From Bolinopsis microptera (lineage: Eukaryota; Ctenophora; Tentaculata; Lobata; Bolinopsidae), in assembly GCF_026151205.1 (NCBI RefSeq), contig NC_087076.1, forward strand, positions 16,018,419 to 16,082,418: a DNA stretch of 64,000 bases, in the 5' to 3' direction. Under the pieces are notes generated by a model that saw only the letters and a list, made by a program, of their open reading frames with translations, was not told where the DNA came from and did not search any database. Position numbers and translations under genes: made by a program. Of this stretch, positions 54,801 to 64,000 are shown piece after piece (position 1 is the stretch's first letter; the number at the start of each line of letters is the position of its first letter).

Positions 54801-57800
54801 ACCACTCGAGTTTGAAAATTACAATAAAATCTTTGTTCCCATGCTCGAAGTTTCTAAAATTACATTTGCGCCGTCACGCAACAAGTTTTAGAACAGCTTC
54901 TTCCGAATTAGCTTTAAAAGTTCTAAATCTATTATAATGCCCTCGTGGATAAAAGTTAAGTCTAAAACATTACATGCAATGGCGTAAATTGTGCCGAACA
55001 ACTAATCTACGATACACAATAATGCAAATCATCAAAAACCTCAACACTACACTCAGCAAAAACAGACAAGATTACAGAACTGCAGTTCACCTCATCACGG
55101 GTCACTGCGGCTTAAACAAACACCTTCACACCATTTGCAAATCAAACACCAGTGCTTGTCCTATGTGCGGCGACGGAGAGGAAACTGTCTCACACTTCCT
55201 TGGACAGTGTCCAGCTATTGCCCAAATTAGAGGTCAATATTTCCAGGACTACTACCTCTCTGTCAATGACATATTCGACAACCAACACATCACCACAATT
55301 GTCAATTTCGCAAACCGCACCAAACGCTTAATTGTGCCGGAAGAGCTGGATCAGACCGGGGTGACTTAAAGTATTATCTCATATGCTGTCTCGTCTCGTT
55401 TTACTTTTCCAAACCCAGCTGGCATTTAAGCGTATCATTTTGACTCATATATCATCTTACACCATCCTCCACCAATCACTCTGATTTCACCGGCAACCTT
55501 CCCCAAGGTTGCCACACCCCAGAGGTAGGCAGAGCATCTCAATGCTATCCTCTCGTGGGCTATCTTGGCCCAGCCTCTCTAAAAAAAAAAATAATAATAA
55601 TGCAAATGGATAGTCTAAGAGCCAAAATTTTACCGTCCTTGCCAAATTAATGTGTGACTAAAATGCCACTTAAAATGATATCTATTCAATCAAAGATGTA
55701 AACCACGGGTCGTATCTTGACATTACTGCCATAGAACAAGAACTGCTCATAAATGCCACCAGCAGGAGCTGCTCCTTCCCCCTTCTTGTAGAACTGGTAG
55801 GGACCCCAGCACCAGTATTTGTTGGTTCCATCCCGACATGGTTTACCGTACCACGTGACCGGACGGTTAGCATTTCCGTTGTGATTGGTAACATCAAGAG
55901 CCAGGTGAAGTTTACAAACTAGGGAATCTTCTTTGTGTAAGTGGATGTCTGTGGAGTAAAGGGTGGGGTCTGTAACCAGCTGTATATTGAAAGGAGCATC
56001 TCCTGATTCTGCTGTAACACGGAGAATAAACCCACAATCTCCTGCTTCGCTGCATTTTCTGTCGGATTTATCTTGAGTTTAAAGTTCATGTGGTGGTCTC
56101 TGGAAAACAGTTCATCTGGTGTGTATTTAGAGACAGATCGGGTGATGTAGTAATGCTTCTCAGTCACAAGTTTCGGGTTTTGCTGTATATTTTCAGTTAG
56201 ACCACCCGCCCATGACTTAGCTTTGTGTTCGATGTATTCACGAGCCAAAGGTCTCCATCCACTCTTTGATAGCTTTTTCCAGAGTGTTCTAAGAAATGTG
56301 TGATTAACAGAGAGGCACGGAGATCCATCTAATTGGTTTTCTAGCAGCCAGCAATATACTGCATCGAAGGTTATGAAACTGGTTTTTGTCGAAGTAGACT
56401 CAACTACGAAAGCAGTAAGGGCCTCGGGGTCATTTAAATCTTTAAGTTGTTGAAAGTCGTGAAACAGATTTGGTAAGCTGGTGTAAGAGGTGGAATCTCT
56501 CATTCGTTTAAGTGCATTGTTAGACTGTCTCAGAATCTTTACTATCAGCCGATAGTCTTCAGTTGATGGATTATCAATGTTCTCCAGCTTCTCCAACAGA
56601 CGTCTATAAGACAACTCGTAGGTAGGCTGATAGATAGTGACGTCCAGTCTTTCCAATATGTACCTACTGTTCTTACTCAGCGAGGAGTTGGTTTTTTCAA
56701 AGTCTCTGACAAGAAAATCTACAAGAATGTGTTCTTGTTTTGCTGTCATTTTGATGATCACATCGAGACTTTTTACGGAGCGAGGTAAAGTGTCGGCGAG
56801 GTAGTTAGTAACAAAATGCTGGGTGCAGGTTCTCTGGGACGAGAACCTTTTGATAACAGTTTCCATGAAATGTCTCTTCTCATGAGTATCCAAAACGAAC
56901 ATCGCTTCTTCGTAGACATAGAGCTGATCGCCATATTGGTCATCCTTAACAGCATCCACCTGTGACTGGAAGAAGCTGAAGCACTTTTCAGCGAGCCATG
57001 TCACTTGGAATGCGTGACACATACTGTTGACATCTCGAAACGTGGACTTTGAAATGGTTTTTATGTTTCCAGAGTAGGATGCATCAAGGAAGCATTGCAC
57101 AGCATCTTTGGAGAAGGCTGAGGCGTCAACAAATACTGTACTTGTTTGACCGTTTTCAGTTGTCAGTTTCTTGATCATGGGACTATTGAAGGACATGACA
57201 GTTGAGTTGGCAAGGAGTTCCTCTCCACCTTTTAGCAGAAACTTGAGGTTGCCGTGGGACGGGGATCCGAGATATTCAATCCCGAAATCCGTAGGAACTT
57301 GAACTTTAGCTATGCTAGCCATAGCTGTTGTAAAACACAAGTTCTACTACGAGTAACTTACACCAATATTTCGTAAGGGAGAGCACAGCTCTGAATTTAG
57401 GAAGAATGTTCTGAAATTTACTGACTATGGTTAATCGATTATTGATCGTTACGCTAAGGTTAAAGTTTCAAAATGGATGTTCTAAATCAGTAAAGTGTGT
57501 TTTAAGTTTGTTGATATATTTAACTGTATAAATTAACTATTCAATTTATGAAGTCTTTGTTGTTGGCGGCTCATTTGTGATTTATAAAACAGTTTATGAT
57601 GCCCATTGGTTTCAAAAAACCTTTAGATTAAACAATTTATCAAAGCATCATAGCAACTTTCCTTTCCATATGACACTATAATTGATTAATCTTGAACAGA
57701 AATGCATTTAACTTAACTTTGACTTCCTTATTGGTTACTGTAAATCAAAAATCAAAACTAAGCCTTTAACTAGAACAACTTTCCCCGCCACAAGAGGTAA

Positions 57801-60800
57801 TTCCCCGTTATGATAAGATATTAAGTGTAAACCGTAACTGCTATTTCCTACAGACAAACCTTAAATCGAACCCTCAAAGTCCCATCGAACTAAATGTATT
57901 ATTCCCTTGGACTGCTTGTTAGCCTAACCGATACACTTTCAGCACCAATTCAAAGACGACGGTGAACAAGATAACGATAAGCAACCTGAAAGAATCAGAT
58001 TTCGGGAAATACGCATGCATTGCGTACTACAACAGCTTGACAAGCTCACTGTTATCCCCTGGTGTTGACCTTACACAGCTCAGTGAGTCTTTTAACAGTA
58101 AACTTTTAACTTATAAAGTTCTATACAACTCACCAGATAGATTAACATTAAGATAAGAACGTATCTATCTTAAATGAACCCTGTGGAGCGGGTTATATCT
58201 GATAGACAGCTCCGAGTGCGCATATCTAAAATAACATACAAATTGACCTTGGAAACGGTAACTTAACATTTCACTTATCTCCACAGAAGTATTGTCGGTG
58301 TCAGAATCTATCGCAAAGACTGCTGGAGAGTCCACCGCTCTGACATGCTCCGTCAGTCAGCCTACAGGTCTGTCTGTAGATGCTGTTCTTCAGTGGACCA
58401 AGGACAGTGTACCACAAACAGGTGAGCCCTCTACCTCTCCATTTCTCTGTAAAATTTGATTCGATAACTTTTTATTGCTTTGTAAAAATGAAACGTTTCG
58501 TCTCCAAACGGGCAGGTTTCATGGTAAAACTATAACAACAGGTGTCTAACAGCCGCTTTCCCAGGTGCAACCGCTACTACACAAGGAACAACCCGGACTC
58601 TGTCTCTCCCCCTGAACTCCCTAACCCTCTCTCAAACCGGGGACTACAAGTGCTCTGCCACTTACCCTGGAGTGGCTGGATCTCTGGAGACTGATAATGT
58701 CAATTTGTTTGTCCGAGGCTGGGTTACCACTCTGGGAAGTGATTATATTGTGGATGGTACTGGGAGACAATTTGTTTGTGTTGCTCAGACTGAAGCTGAA
58801 CCTGTTGTTACTTGGTGGGTTCAGACAGACTTTTAACTCATGAAGTCATTTACACTTTTAACTCATTAAAAAATATTAACTGGATAATGGATATTGAAAT
58901 AATTGATGTTATGTGGGGCGCTCCTCATGCCCAAAAATGAGCTTTATATGGCTTGAGCACGATTTCAGTCTTAATACCACAAAAGTTTTGTAGGTAGCAG
59001 TGACACTTTAAGAACACAATACCTTCTTGCTGGGTTCATTTGCAAAATTTATCAGGCTTCCAGTTCCAATCGCAATTTTTCTGCTTTTTGGTTGTGTTTC
59101 CTTTAAGCATGCCATTATATGCACTATATGTGCAATAATCTACGGACAGTGGCCGTATGTAATGTACAATAAGCAATAAGCATGTACCGGGTAGCCGCTT
59201 ATCAAATATTTAAAAAGATAAGAGAGCTCGCTAATTGCTAACCTCGTGTACCAGGTATGTCGGAGGTCGAGCAAAGTCTGCAAGTAAGAACACCTACGAA
59301 AACAACCAGGTCACCAGTGTTTACGATATCGGTCTAACTAGATCAGATACCAGTATCGAGTGTCGCGCCACCGTTAACGGGTTAACAATCAAAACTTCCG
59401 GGACTATCGGAGTACTCAGTAAGTAAACTTATCATTCTTATTGAATAATATACAGAATGTGTATATATATAACTTACAGATATTTAATCAACCTTTTTAC
59501 CAGGTCTGTTGAGTCATGTCAAGTATTATTTATTTGGTTCATTTTGTTTTTATTTCACTTTTATCCTGCCATTGGAATGAATCTATAATGACCTTATTTC
59601 AGAAATGAAAAGCTACTCGGCAGAGGATGTGACCATTTTAGCTGGCGCCACCAAAGCCTTCACTTGCGCATTTTCAAATGCAATGAATCCATCAGCTACT
59701 TGGTGAGCAATGAGCATTTATATTAATCATAATGAAATTTAAACTGATACCCTAGGTATACCTACGCTAGAAAGAATAGAAGCTTAAGAAGTCATGTTTA
59801 ACTCTAATCTCACTTCAAATTTATCAACTACTAATAATAGTAGTCCTTTCTCCGGCATAAACTCACAAAACCCACCCAGGTATAAAAACGGAGCAGCTTT
59901 CGCCTCTGACAAGGATATAGAAGCGGACTACTTTAATACGAGAACCTCAACTCTTACTATCACCACCGCAAATGTGGACGATAGAGGCACTTATTCTTGT
60001 TCGGTCGATTACCCTGCCGATGGAAACGGCTTCGATGCAGGAGTACTGAAAACTCCAGGATTCCTAATCTCCGTTACATGTGAGTTTTATTGAAGCTGTA
60101 ATTATAGTGCGAATTATATAGGTTGTTAAGTGACAAGAAGCGATTTTCTATAAATATCACTTCGTATAATTTTATGGACTTTTAGAACTGCATGTATAAG
60201 AGTAAAACAATCAATTATGAAGATAGAAAATACATTGCACTATGAGCAGCAGCAACTAAATAACACAGCAAGGACAACACGAAAATGGGGTTCCATAATT
60301 TCTAACATAATCACACCTAATGTGATATTAAAACTGATCTTAACCATCAAAAACCACACTTTATTATCATCTTGTGTTTTCAGCCTTCTGGGAAGCCCCT
60401 ACTGACATTTCAATAGTGGAGAACTCTGTTGCCAGACTGACCTGCGCTTTCATCAGCAGTGGGGAGGCGACCAGTATCACCTGGAAAACTGGCAGCGGTG
60501 GCTCTTGGTCAGACGTAAGTTCTACTCTGTAAAAACTTTCCTATTCTATGTGCAAGTTAGATGAGGGGTCACTAAACTCTAAAGTTAATAAGATATGGTG
60601 TCACATGCGGGGTGATAAAAACTACTTCAATATTCCATGATGAAGAGCTATTAGCTCGGTTGAGATAGATAAAGTCTTAAATCCTCAAGTCGGCAAAATA
60701 GATTTTCGTTATTTTAGCGTTCACCACATCGCACGAACAAAAAAATCTTATAACTTCTTGAATAACAATCTCTGATCAAGTCGTTTAAATCAATCTCCGT

Positions 60801-63800
60801 TCGTCAAAATCTCTAGAATCAGTCTCTCGTAGTCGTAAAGTCGTATCAATTTGAGTAGAGTTTGTAGTCTTAACTCTCAAGCCTTCATTTGATTCGAGTA
60901 AACTATCAAACATCTGTGACGGGTTTATCAACCGAATGTGCAGAGGCACTGTTTGTCGCAGCTAATAGACCGTTCTTTTTGGTTAGCTGATTATAAGGGC
61001 GATTATCAGAAGTCAGACAAATAGTACTATTTGGTGGCGGTTCACACAAAGGTTTCAAATGGAAGACTAAAGAAAGAATTGAGTGTCCTTTTCTGATGAG
61101 CGTCTCCTTGGTATACGTCCTGGCCCTTTGGTTGAGGAGGAGTATCGTGAGGGGGTTTAACATGGATGTGAAGCATGCTACAGTGGGGAACGTCAGCAGA
61201 GCAAAGGTCACCCCAGAAATTCCGGTTAGAGTAACGAGGATTAGAACGACCGACACAACGTACGGCAGGTTCATCAACAAGATGGTAACCGAGCTCCTTG
61301 TCCGTTTGTCCGGGCTCTGGGTTAGTCGTGCCTTGAAAATGACATTGAGCACCGTAAACAAGGAGGAACTTATCCCGATCAGACACTGAGAAACGTTGAG
61401 GATCAAACAAATCCTGGATAAATTGGGCCCCAATCCTTTGGGGGCGGGGAATATTTTACAACACATAGTGGAGAGGTTGAGTCCAGCCATGATGACAGAA
61501 TACACCTTGATGTACCCCATCACGATCCTACTGGACACTCCTACAAAGGGATTAACAATACAGATAAACCTGGTTACTGCTAACATGGCAGTGGAGACCT
61601 GAGAGATACAACTGCACGTGCAGATCATCAAGACGCCGATTAGGATGGCGATGCCAGCGGGGTCGGTTACAGGAAGGTTGTAGACATTGTAGACCTTTGG
61701 GAGGCAGATGAAGATGAGGTAATGTATGATGGGGTAACTGTTGGTGAGGGTATCACAAACTGCAATCATGCTAAATAGCTTCCGGGATAGTCTGTCTCTT
61801 CTTCCTCTTCTCCTGAAGATTTAGTGCAGATTTATAACTTAGAATATAAGCTTTAAGTCGAATAATTCTCTAATATAAACAGAATTTTACATACAAATAT
61901 TATTTAATGAACAGTAGTAAGGGGAAAAAGGAAACTTTAAACATTACACAATTAAAAGACTGAGCAGGGCATATTTACCAGTGGTAGTAGAAGATGATGG
62001 GGTTTAAGATGGTGGAGACAAGAAACCCCACTATCATCAACCCCGCCACAGCTAGGTTTATCTTCGCATTGAGATTAAGGAGGGTATCGTCCTGTTTCTT
62101 CAGCCAGATCAACATTGTCACTAAAAGCTGTTAGAGCACACAGGTTTAGATTTGAGGGACAGGTATAATATATGTATAGGTTAAAGTTTCAACTAGACTA
62201 GGAGGCTGGATCAGATAATATCTTAATTGGCATGTGCTGAATGGGCCTAGGTCACCAAATTGCAGCCGCTCGTGGTCGCTCTTCATTATGACCAAGCTAA
62301 TGAGAAGATTGTGATAATTTTCGCGTAATAAACATGCTCGGTTAGGTACGGTTAGGTACGGTTAGGTACAGTTTATCGTTAAGGTGTGATACGAATGGTT
62401 GCAGCCTCAAATTCAGCTCATAGTTTAGAGTAGTATCATGGAAATTTTACCGTCAAGGGAGGAACTTGAAACATATATAAATGATACGAAATGTTTTATT
62501 AGCAGGAGCTTTCAGAATACATGTGTAAATCGTTATCAGTCATAATAACCCAGTTATATTGTGAACAACGTTGTAACTGGGTGAATTTCCTGGTTACAAC
62601 TGCAACAATACCTGTCTGCCCTAAAATTTAATGTTTTGGGCCTATATTATGTTATAGTGGCGGCATAGTATGGCATCGTGGCGTTGGTAATCGGTGGACC
62701 TAGCTCAAAGCCTGAAATTTCTTGCTAATATGATATTTTAGCTCCAACAACATTAATATAAGGTAACAAATCGTTTGAGATAACGTTGATGTTGAAGAAA
62801 ATACTGATGAAAAAGTAAAATGGTTCATTACATTGGAGTTCGTTTCGTTGCTCAAAAACTTGAAATATTCCAAAATAATAATATTTAGAATTTTGATTTA
62901 TATGTTGGTTTACTCCAGTCCTAGAAAATAATCATCAGTCCAATGAAGTCACAAAATCGCAGAAAATTTGCAGATAATCGTCAAATTATGAACAGCTAAG
63001 TATTTTTATGAATTATCTTTCTTCTTCGAAATTAGTTCTCTAGAGACTATACTTTTGTGTCGTAAATGGAGCAGTAAAATGTCGAAAATAGATTAGCCGA
63101 TGCTAAATTATCTAATTTTTGAAGTTGTGCTGTGCTAAGTGGGATTCATTTTACTAAGATGATTCATAAGTATGGACCATCTGGCCATTACAGCATTACG
63201 AACCCAAAGTATTTGCCGGTGTCTCGTAAATTACACTACGAAATAGCTTAAAAGAAATTGAATGATCGCAGACCATTAGTATTGCATTAGTATTGCATAA
63301 TATTGCAATAAGGTGACCACAAGACACTTTATTTCTGGATAAGGCCAGCAAATGACCAGATGCCCATGACGAAAAATTATAAATCATTCTAGAATTATAT
63401 AAGACACAGAAAATAAAGAGCAGAGAAATAGTGAGTCCTCACGTTTTTATATATATGTACATTATATATATATTATGACCATGGTCATGAATGCACGTGA
63501 AATCATGCTGATTGATCGTTCAAACTGGAATACTGAGCACATTAATACTACTCATGTGTACCAAAACAAACTGATAAAATATTCTCCGCCACTCTTAAAG
63601 CAGGGAATTATATGCGTTCTAAAACCACACTGTATATCTCTGCAGGTTTCACAAGATCTATCTACGAAGAAATACAGTAATCTGGCGAAGGTTACGACCA
63701 GTGTCCTCACCTACCCCTCTACAGGCAGTGGACAGTACCAACAGTACAAATGTGCAGCTGTGTACCTTGGCACTACCGTGGAGAGTGGAGTGGCTACCAT

Positions 63801-63811
63801 CACCAAAACAA
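51733..63811 (+). CDS. Gene 3: secreted or surface multi-Ig protein (gene span, 3' partial)
   Basis: Fourteen exons that join in frame: a signal-peptide exon, then seven Ig domains, each divided by an internal intron. In three domains the intron splits the tryptophan codon itself (TG then G: exons 2/3, 9/10, 11/12). The ATG sits in CTCACCATG and is followed by a hydrophobic stretch. The last exon seen leaves in phase 1, so the gene goes on past the right edge. Two of its introns contain antisense genes (BTB and a 7TM receptor). Probable role is adhesion or recognition at the cell surface, by domain content only. Confidence 0.78.
52210..52565. repeat. 18-bp minisatellite, unit TAACACCGTGTTTTCTAT
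   Basis: About twenty copies, the middle ones identical and the edges varied. The last unit runs straight into the splice acceptor of gene 3 exon 2. The long open frames it creates on both strands are repeat artefacts. Confidence 0.97.
52573..52684 (+). CDS. Gene 3 exon 2, Ig1 first part
   Basis: DEGVVIPPEDISAAEG, VQFTCTLGN, VTNVQW with the tryptophan codon split before GTACGT (phase 2). Confidence 0.86.
52834..53027 (+). CDS. Gene 3 exon 3, Ig1 second part
   Basis: YKVNSAGSDIQ, SKLILGNLVLGSKGEYYC, ending VTLFVQG in phase 1. Confidence 0.88.
53233..53373 (+). CDS. Gene 3 exon 4, Ig2 first part
   Basis: GFAISPQIQNPKVGES, TFTCVSSGG, ITWNFNDNQ, phase 1 at GTGAGT. Confidence 0.87.
53662..53820 (+). 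CDS. Gene 3 exon 5, Ig2 second part
   Basis: LTINSASTQYEGVYRCVA carries the second cysteine. Ends TSLVIY in phase 1. Confidence 0.88.
53952..54093 (+). CDS. Gene 3 exon 6, Ig3 first part
   Basis: NIEVKPEFGILGSS, TLTCTVKS, VDWTKEQNV, ends DF and AG in phase 2 before GTTGGA. Confidence 0.85.
54094..54954. other. Gene 3 intron 6, left part
   Basis: Nothing convincing. A 69-codon plus frame at 54219-54428 has no recognisable domain. Confidence 0.4.
54955..55601 (+). mobile_element. Non-LTR retrotransposon (LINE) 3' fragment
   Basis: An open frame ending at 55369 includes LITGHCGLNKHLHTI and CPMCGDGEETVSHFLGQC, the region after the reverse transcriptase or RNase H part of LINE ORF2 proteins with its C-x-x-C...H...C cluster. 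A 3' UTR follows, with a tail of A then TAA repeats at 55581-55600. It is 5' truncated at a stop near 54952. The exact clade is not decided. Confidence 0.7.
55686..57322 (-). CDS. BTB/POZ-domain protein, apparent one-base frameshift
   Basis: A single-exon antisense gene in gene 3 intron 6. The start is taken as MASIAKVQV (57322); an ATG six codons upstream is also in frame. Residues about 25-125 form a BTB/POZ fold (LKFLLKGGEELLANSTV, AVQCFLDASYSG), a dimerisation domain often used by ubiquitin ligase adaptors. A long helical middle follows. Near 56060-56080 the coding sense moves to another frame: the first frame stops at 55919, while the other continues with GDCGFILRVTAESGDAPF, LYSTDIHLHKED, RPVTWYGKP and NKYWCWGPYQFY to TGA at 55688-55686. 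One added base would give about 545 residues. The C-terminal domain looks compact and conserved, but I cannot name it. Either a sequence error or a recent pseudogene. Confidence 0.8.
57323..57942. other. Gene 3 intron 6, right part
   Basis: Upstream flank of the BTB gene and the 3' end of the host intron. No exon or clear promoter element seen. Confidence 0.45.
57943..58082 (+). CDS. Gene 3 exon 7, Ig3 second part
   Basis: STNSKTTVNKITISNLK then DFGKYACIAYYN carries the second cysteine. Phase 2 in and phase 1 out match exon 6 almost 4 kb upstream. Confidence 0.86.
58287..58421 (+). CDS. Gene 3 exon 8, Ig4 first part
   Basis: KVLSVSESIAKTAGEST, ALTCSVSQ, VLQWTKDSVPQTG, phase 1. Confidence 0.88.
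58565..58814 (+). CDS. Gene 3 exon 9: end of Ig4 plus start of Ig5
   Basis: LNSLTLSQTGDYKCSATY closes Ig4 at NLFVRG. GWVTTLGSDYIVDGTG, FVCVAQTE and VVTW open Ig5. The tryptophan codon is split in phase 2. Confidence 0.86.
59255..59418 (+). CDS. Gene 3 exon 10, Ig5 second part
   Basis: YVGGRAKSAS, VYDIGLTRSDTSIECRAT, ends GTIGVLS in phase 1. Confidence 0.86.
59603..59702 (+). CDS. Gene 3 exon 11, Ig6 first part
   Basis: KMKSYSAEDVTILAG, AFTCAFSNAMNPSATW, tryptophan codon split in phase 2. Confidence 0.86.
59880..60079 (+). CDS. Gene 3 exon 12, Ig6 second part
   Basis: YKNGAAFASDKD, LTITTANVDDRGTYSCSV, ends FLISVT in phase 1. Confidence 0.88.
60384..60514 (+). CDS. Gene 3 exon 13, Ig7 first part
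   Basis: SFWEAPTDISIVENSV, RLTCAFISSG, ITWKTGSGGSWSD, phase 0 at GTAAGT. Confidence 0.86.
60906..62115 (-). CDS. Rhodopsin-like (class A) 7TM receptor
   Basis: A two-exon antisense gene in gene 3 intron 13. Exon 1 (62115-61979) codes MLIWLKKQDDTLL and TM1 (VAGLMIVGFLVSTILN, with the TM1 Asn). A phase 2 intron of 166 bp splits the tryptophan codon of YYHW. Exon 2 (61812-60906) follows with the basic loop RRGRRDRLSRK. TM2 has MIAVCD (TM2 Asp), TM3 ends LAVTRFICIVNP, TM6 has MNLPYVV, and TM7 has SMLNPLTILL. In all 347 residues with no stops. The E/DRY acid is Thr (TRF) and NPxxY lacks its Tyr, so it is an atypical receptor, possibly fast-evolving or an orphan. It would sit in the plasma membrane; ligand unknown. 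Confidence 0.85.
62116..63645. other. Gene 3 intron 13, right part
   Basis: Upstream flank of the 7TM receptor gene. Three tandem copies of GGTTAGGTAC-like 10-mers occur at 62340-62369. No exon recognised. Confidence 0.45.
62340..62369. repeat. 10-bp repeat, GGTTAGGTAC, three copies
   Basis: Three consecutive copies, about 225 bp upstream of the receptor start codon on its own strand. Confidence 0.9.
63646..63811 (+). CDS. Gene 3 exon 14, Ig7 second part
   Basis: VSQDLSTKKYSNLAKV, then QYQQYKCAAVYLG gives the second cysteine. Ends ATITKT in phase 1; the next exon is beyond the window. Confidence 0.86.
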
Positions 63812-64000
63812 GTGAGTTATTAATGAGGGGTTACTAATAAAGTTAGTAACTAATAATTATAAAGGGACGAAAGAAAACGCTCAAGTTTGCTATTTTTCTC
63901 AGATGAATCATTTCATTTCAACGTATTTAAACCAATATAGAGGGTGACAATTCATAGGCTCACGTAATAGCCTGATGAGAGCCTGATAAGTGGTGATAGT

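Noticed and set aside
1-64000. tRNA and rRNA genes
   Set aside because: No cloverleaf box A and B sequence or ribosomal segment was recognised on reading; a tRNA scan was not possible here.

Overview
This is animal nuclear DNA. Genes are split by short GT-AG introns (about 100-300 bp) in AT-rich sequence, extracellular immunoglobulin (Ig) exons are joined at phase 1, and there is a Penelope-type reverse transcriptase, a 7TM receptor and a BTB protein. I think an early-branching marine invertebrate (cnidarian-like) is most likely, but nothing here fixes the phylum.

Three plus-strand Ig-superfamily genes follow one another. Gene 1 enters from the left edge and runs to about 42.7 kb. Its first 28.8 kb hold 58 consecutive exons, each coding one whole Ig domain and each with phase 1 introns on both sides. 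Two domain types alternate strictly: type 1 (usually 321 bp, opening like LEDRAVSTATDQ) and type 2 (usually 300 bp, opening like VQPVNKEVLTATD). From about 10.2 kb the pairs form a four-domain higher-order repeat with a period near 1.8 kb. One intron of the array carries a 1.78 kb Penelope-like insertion flanked by a 7-bp target duplication. After 28.9 kb the gene changes character: 14 diverged Ig domains mostly cut by an internal intron, one cysteine-rich GCC2/GCC3-like module, one sushi module and an unrecognised tail.

Gene 2 (45.4-50.0 kb) starts with a signal peptide and a basic, furin-site-rich segment, then has a GCC2/GCC3-like module, a sushi module and three split Ig domains. Gene 3 (51.7 kb to past the right edge) starts with another signal peptide and has at least seven split Ig domains. 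The three look like related secreted or cell-surface recognition or adhesion proteins; no transmembrane exon is certain.

Three minus-strand genes with few introns are nested antisense inside introns of the Ig genes: an FAD amine/L-amino-acid oxidase-like gene (31.7-33.8 kb, with an in-frame TAA), a BTB-domain gene (55.7-57.3 kb, with an apparent one-base frameshift) and a rhodopsin-like receptor (60.9-62.1 kb, apparently intact). A degraded LINE 3' end lies beside the BTB gene. Several minisatellites sit in introns. Five array exons also carry single-base indels, four of them clustered at 1.5-4.4 kb. All exon boundaries were read by eye from splice sites and phase; none is backed by transcript data.
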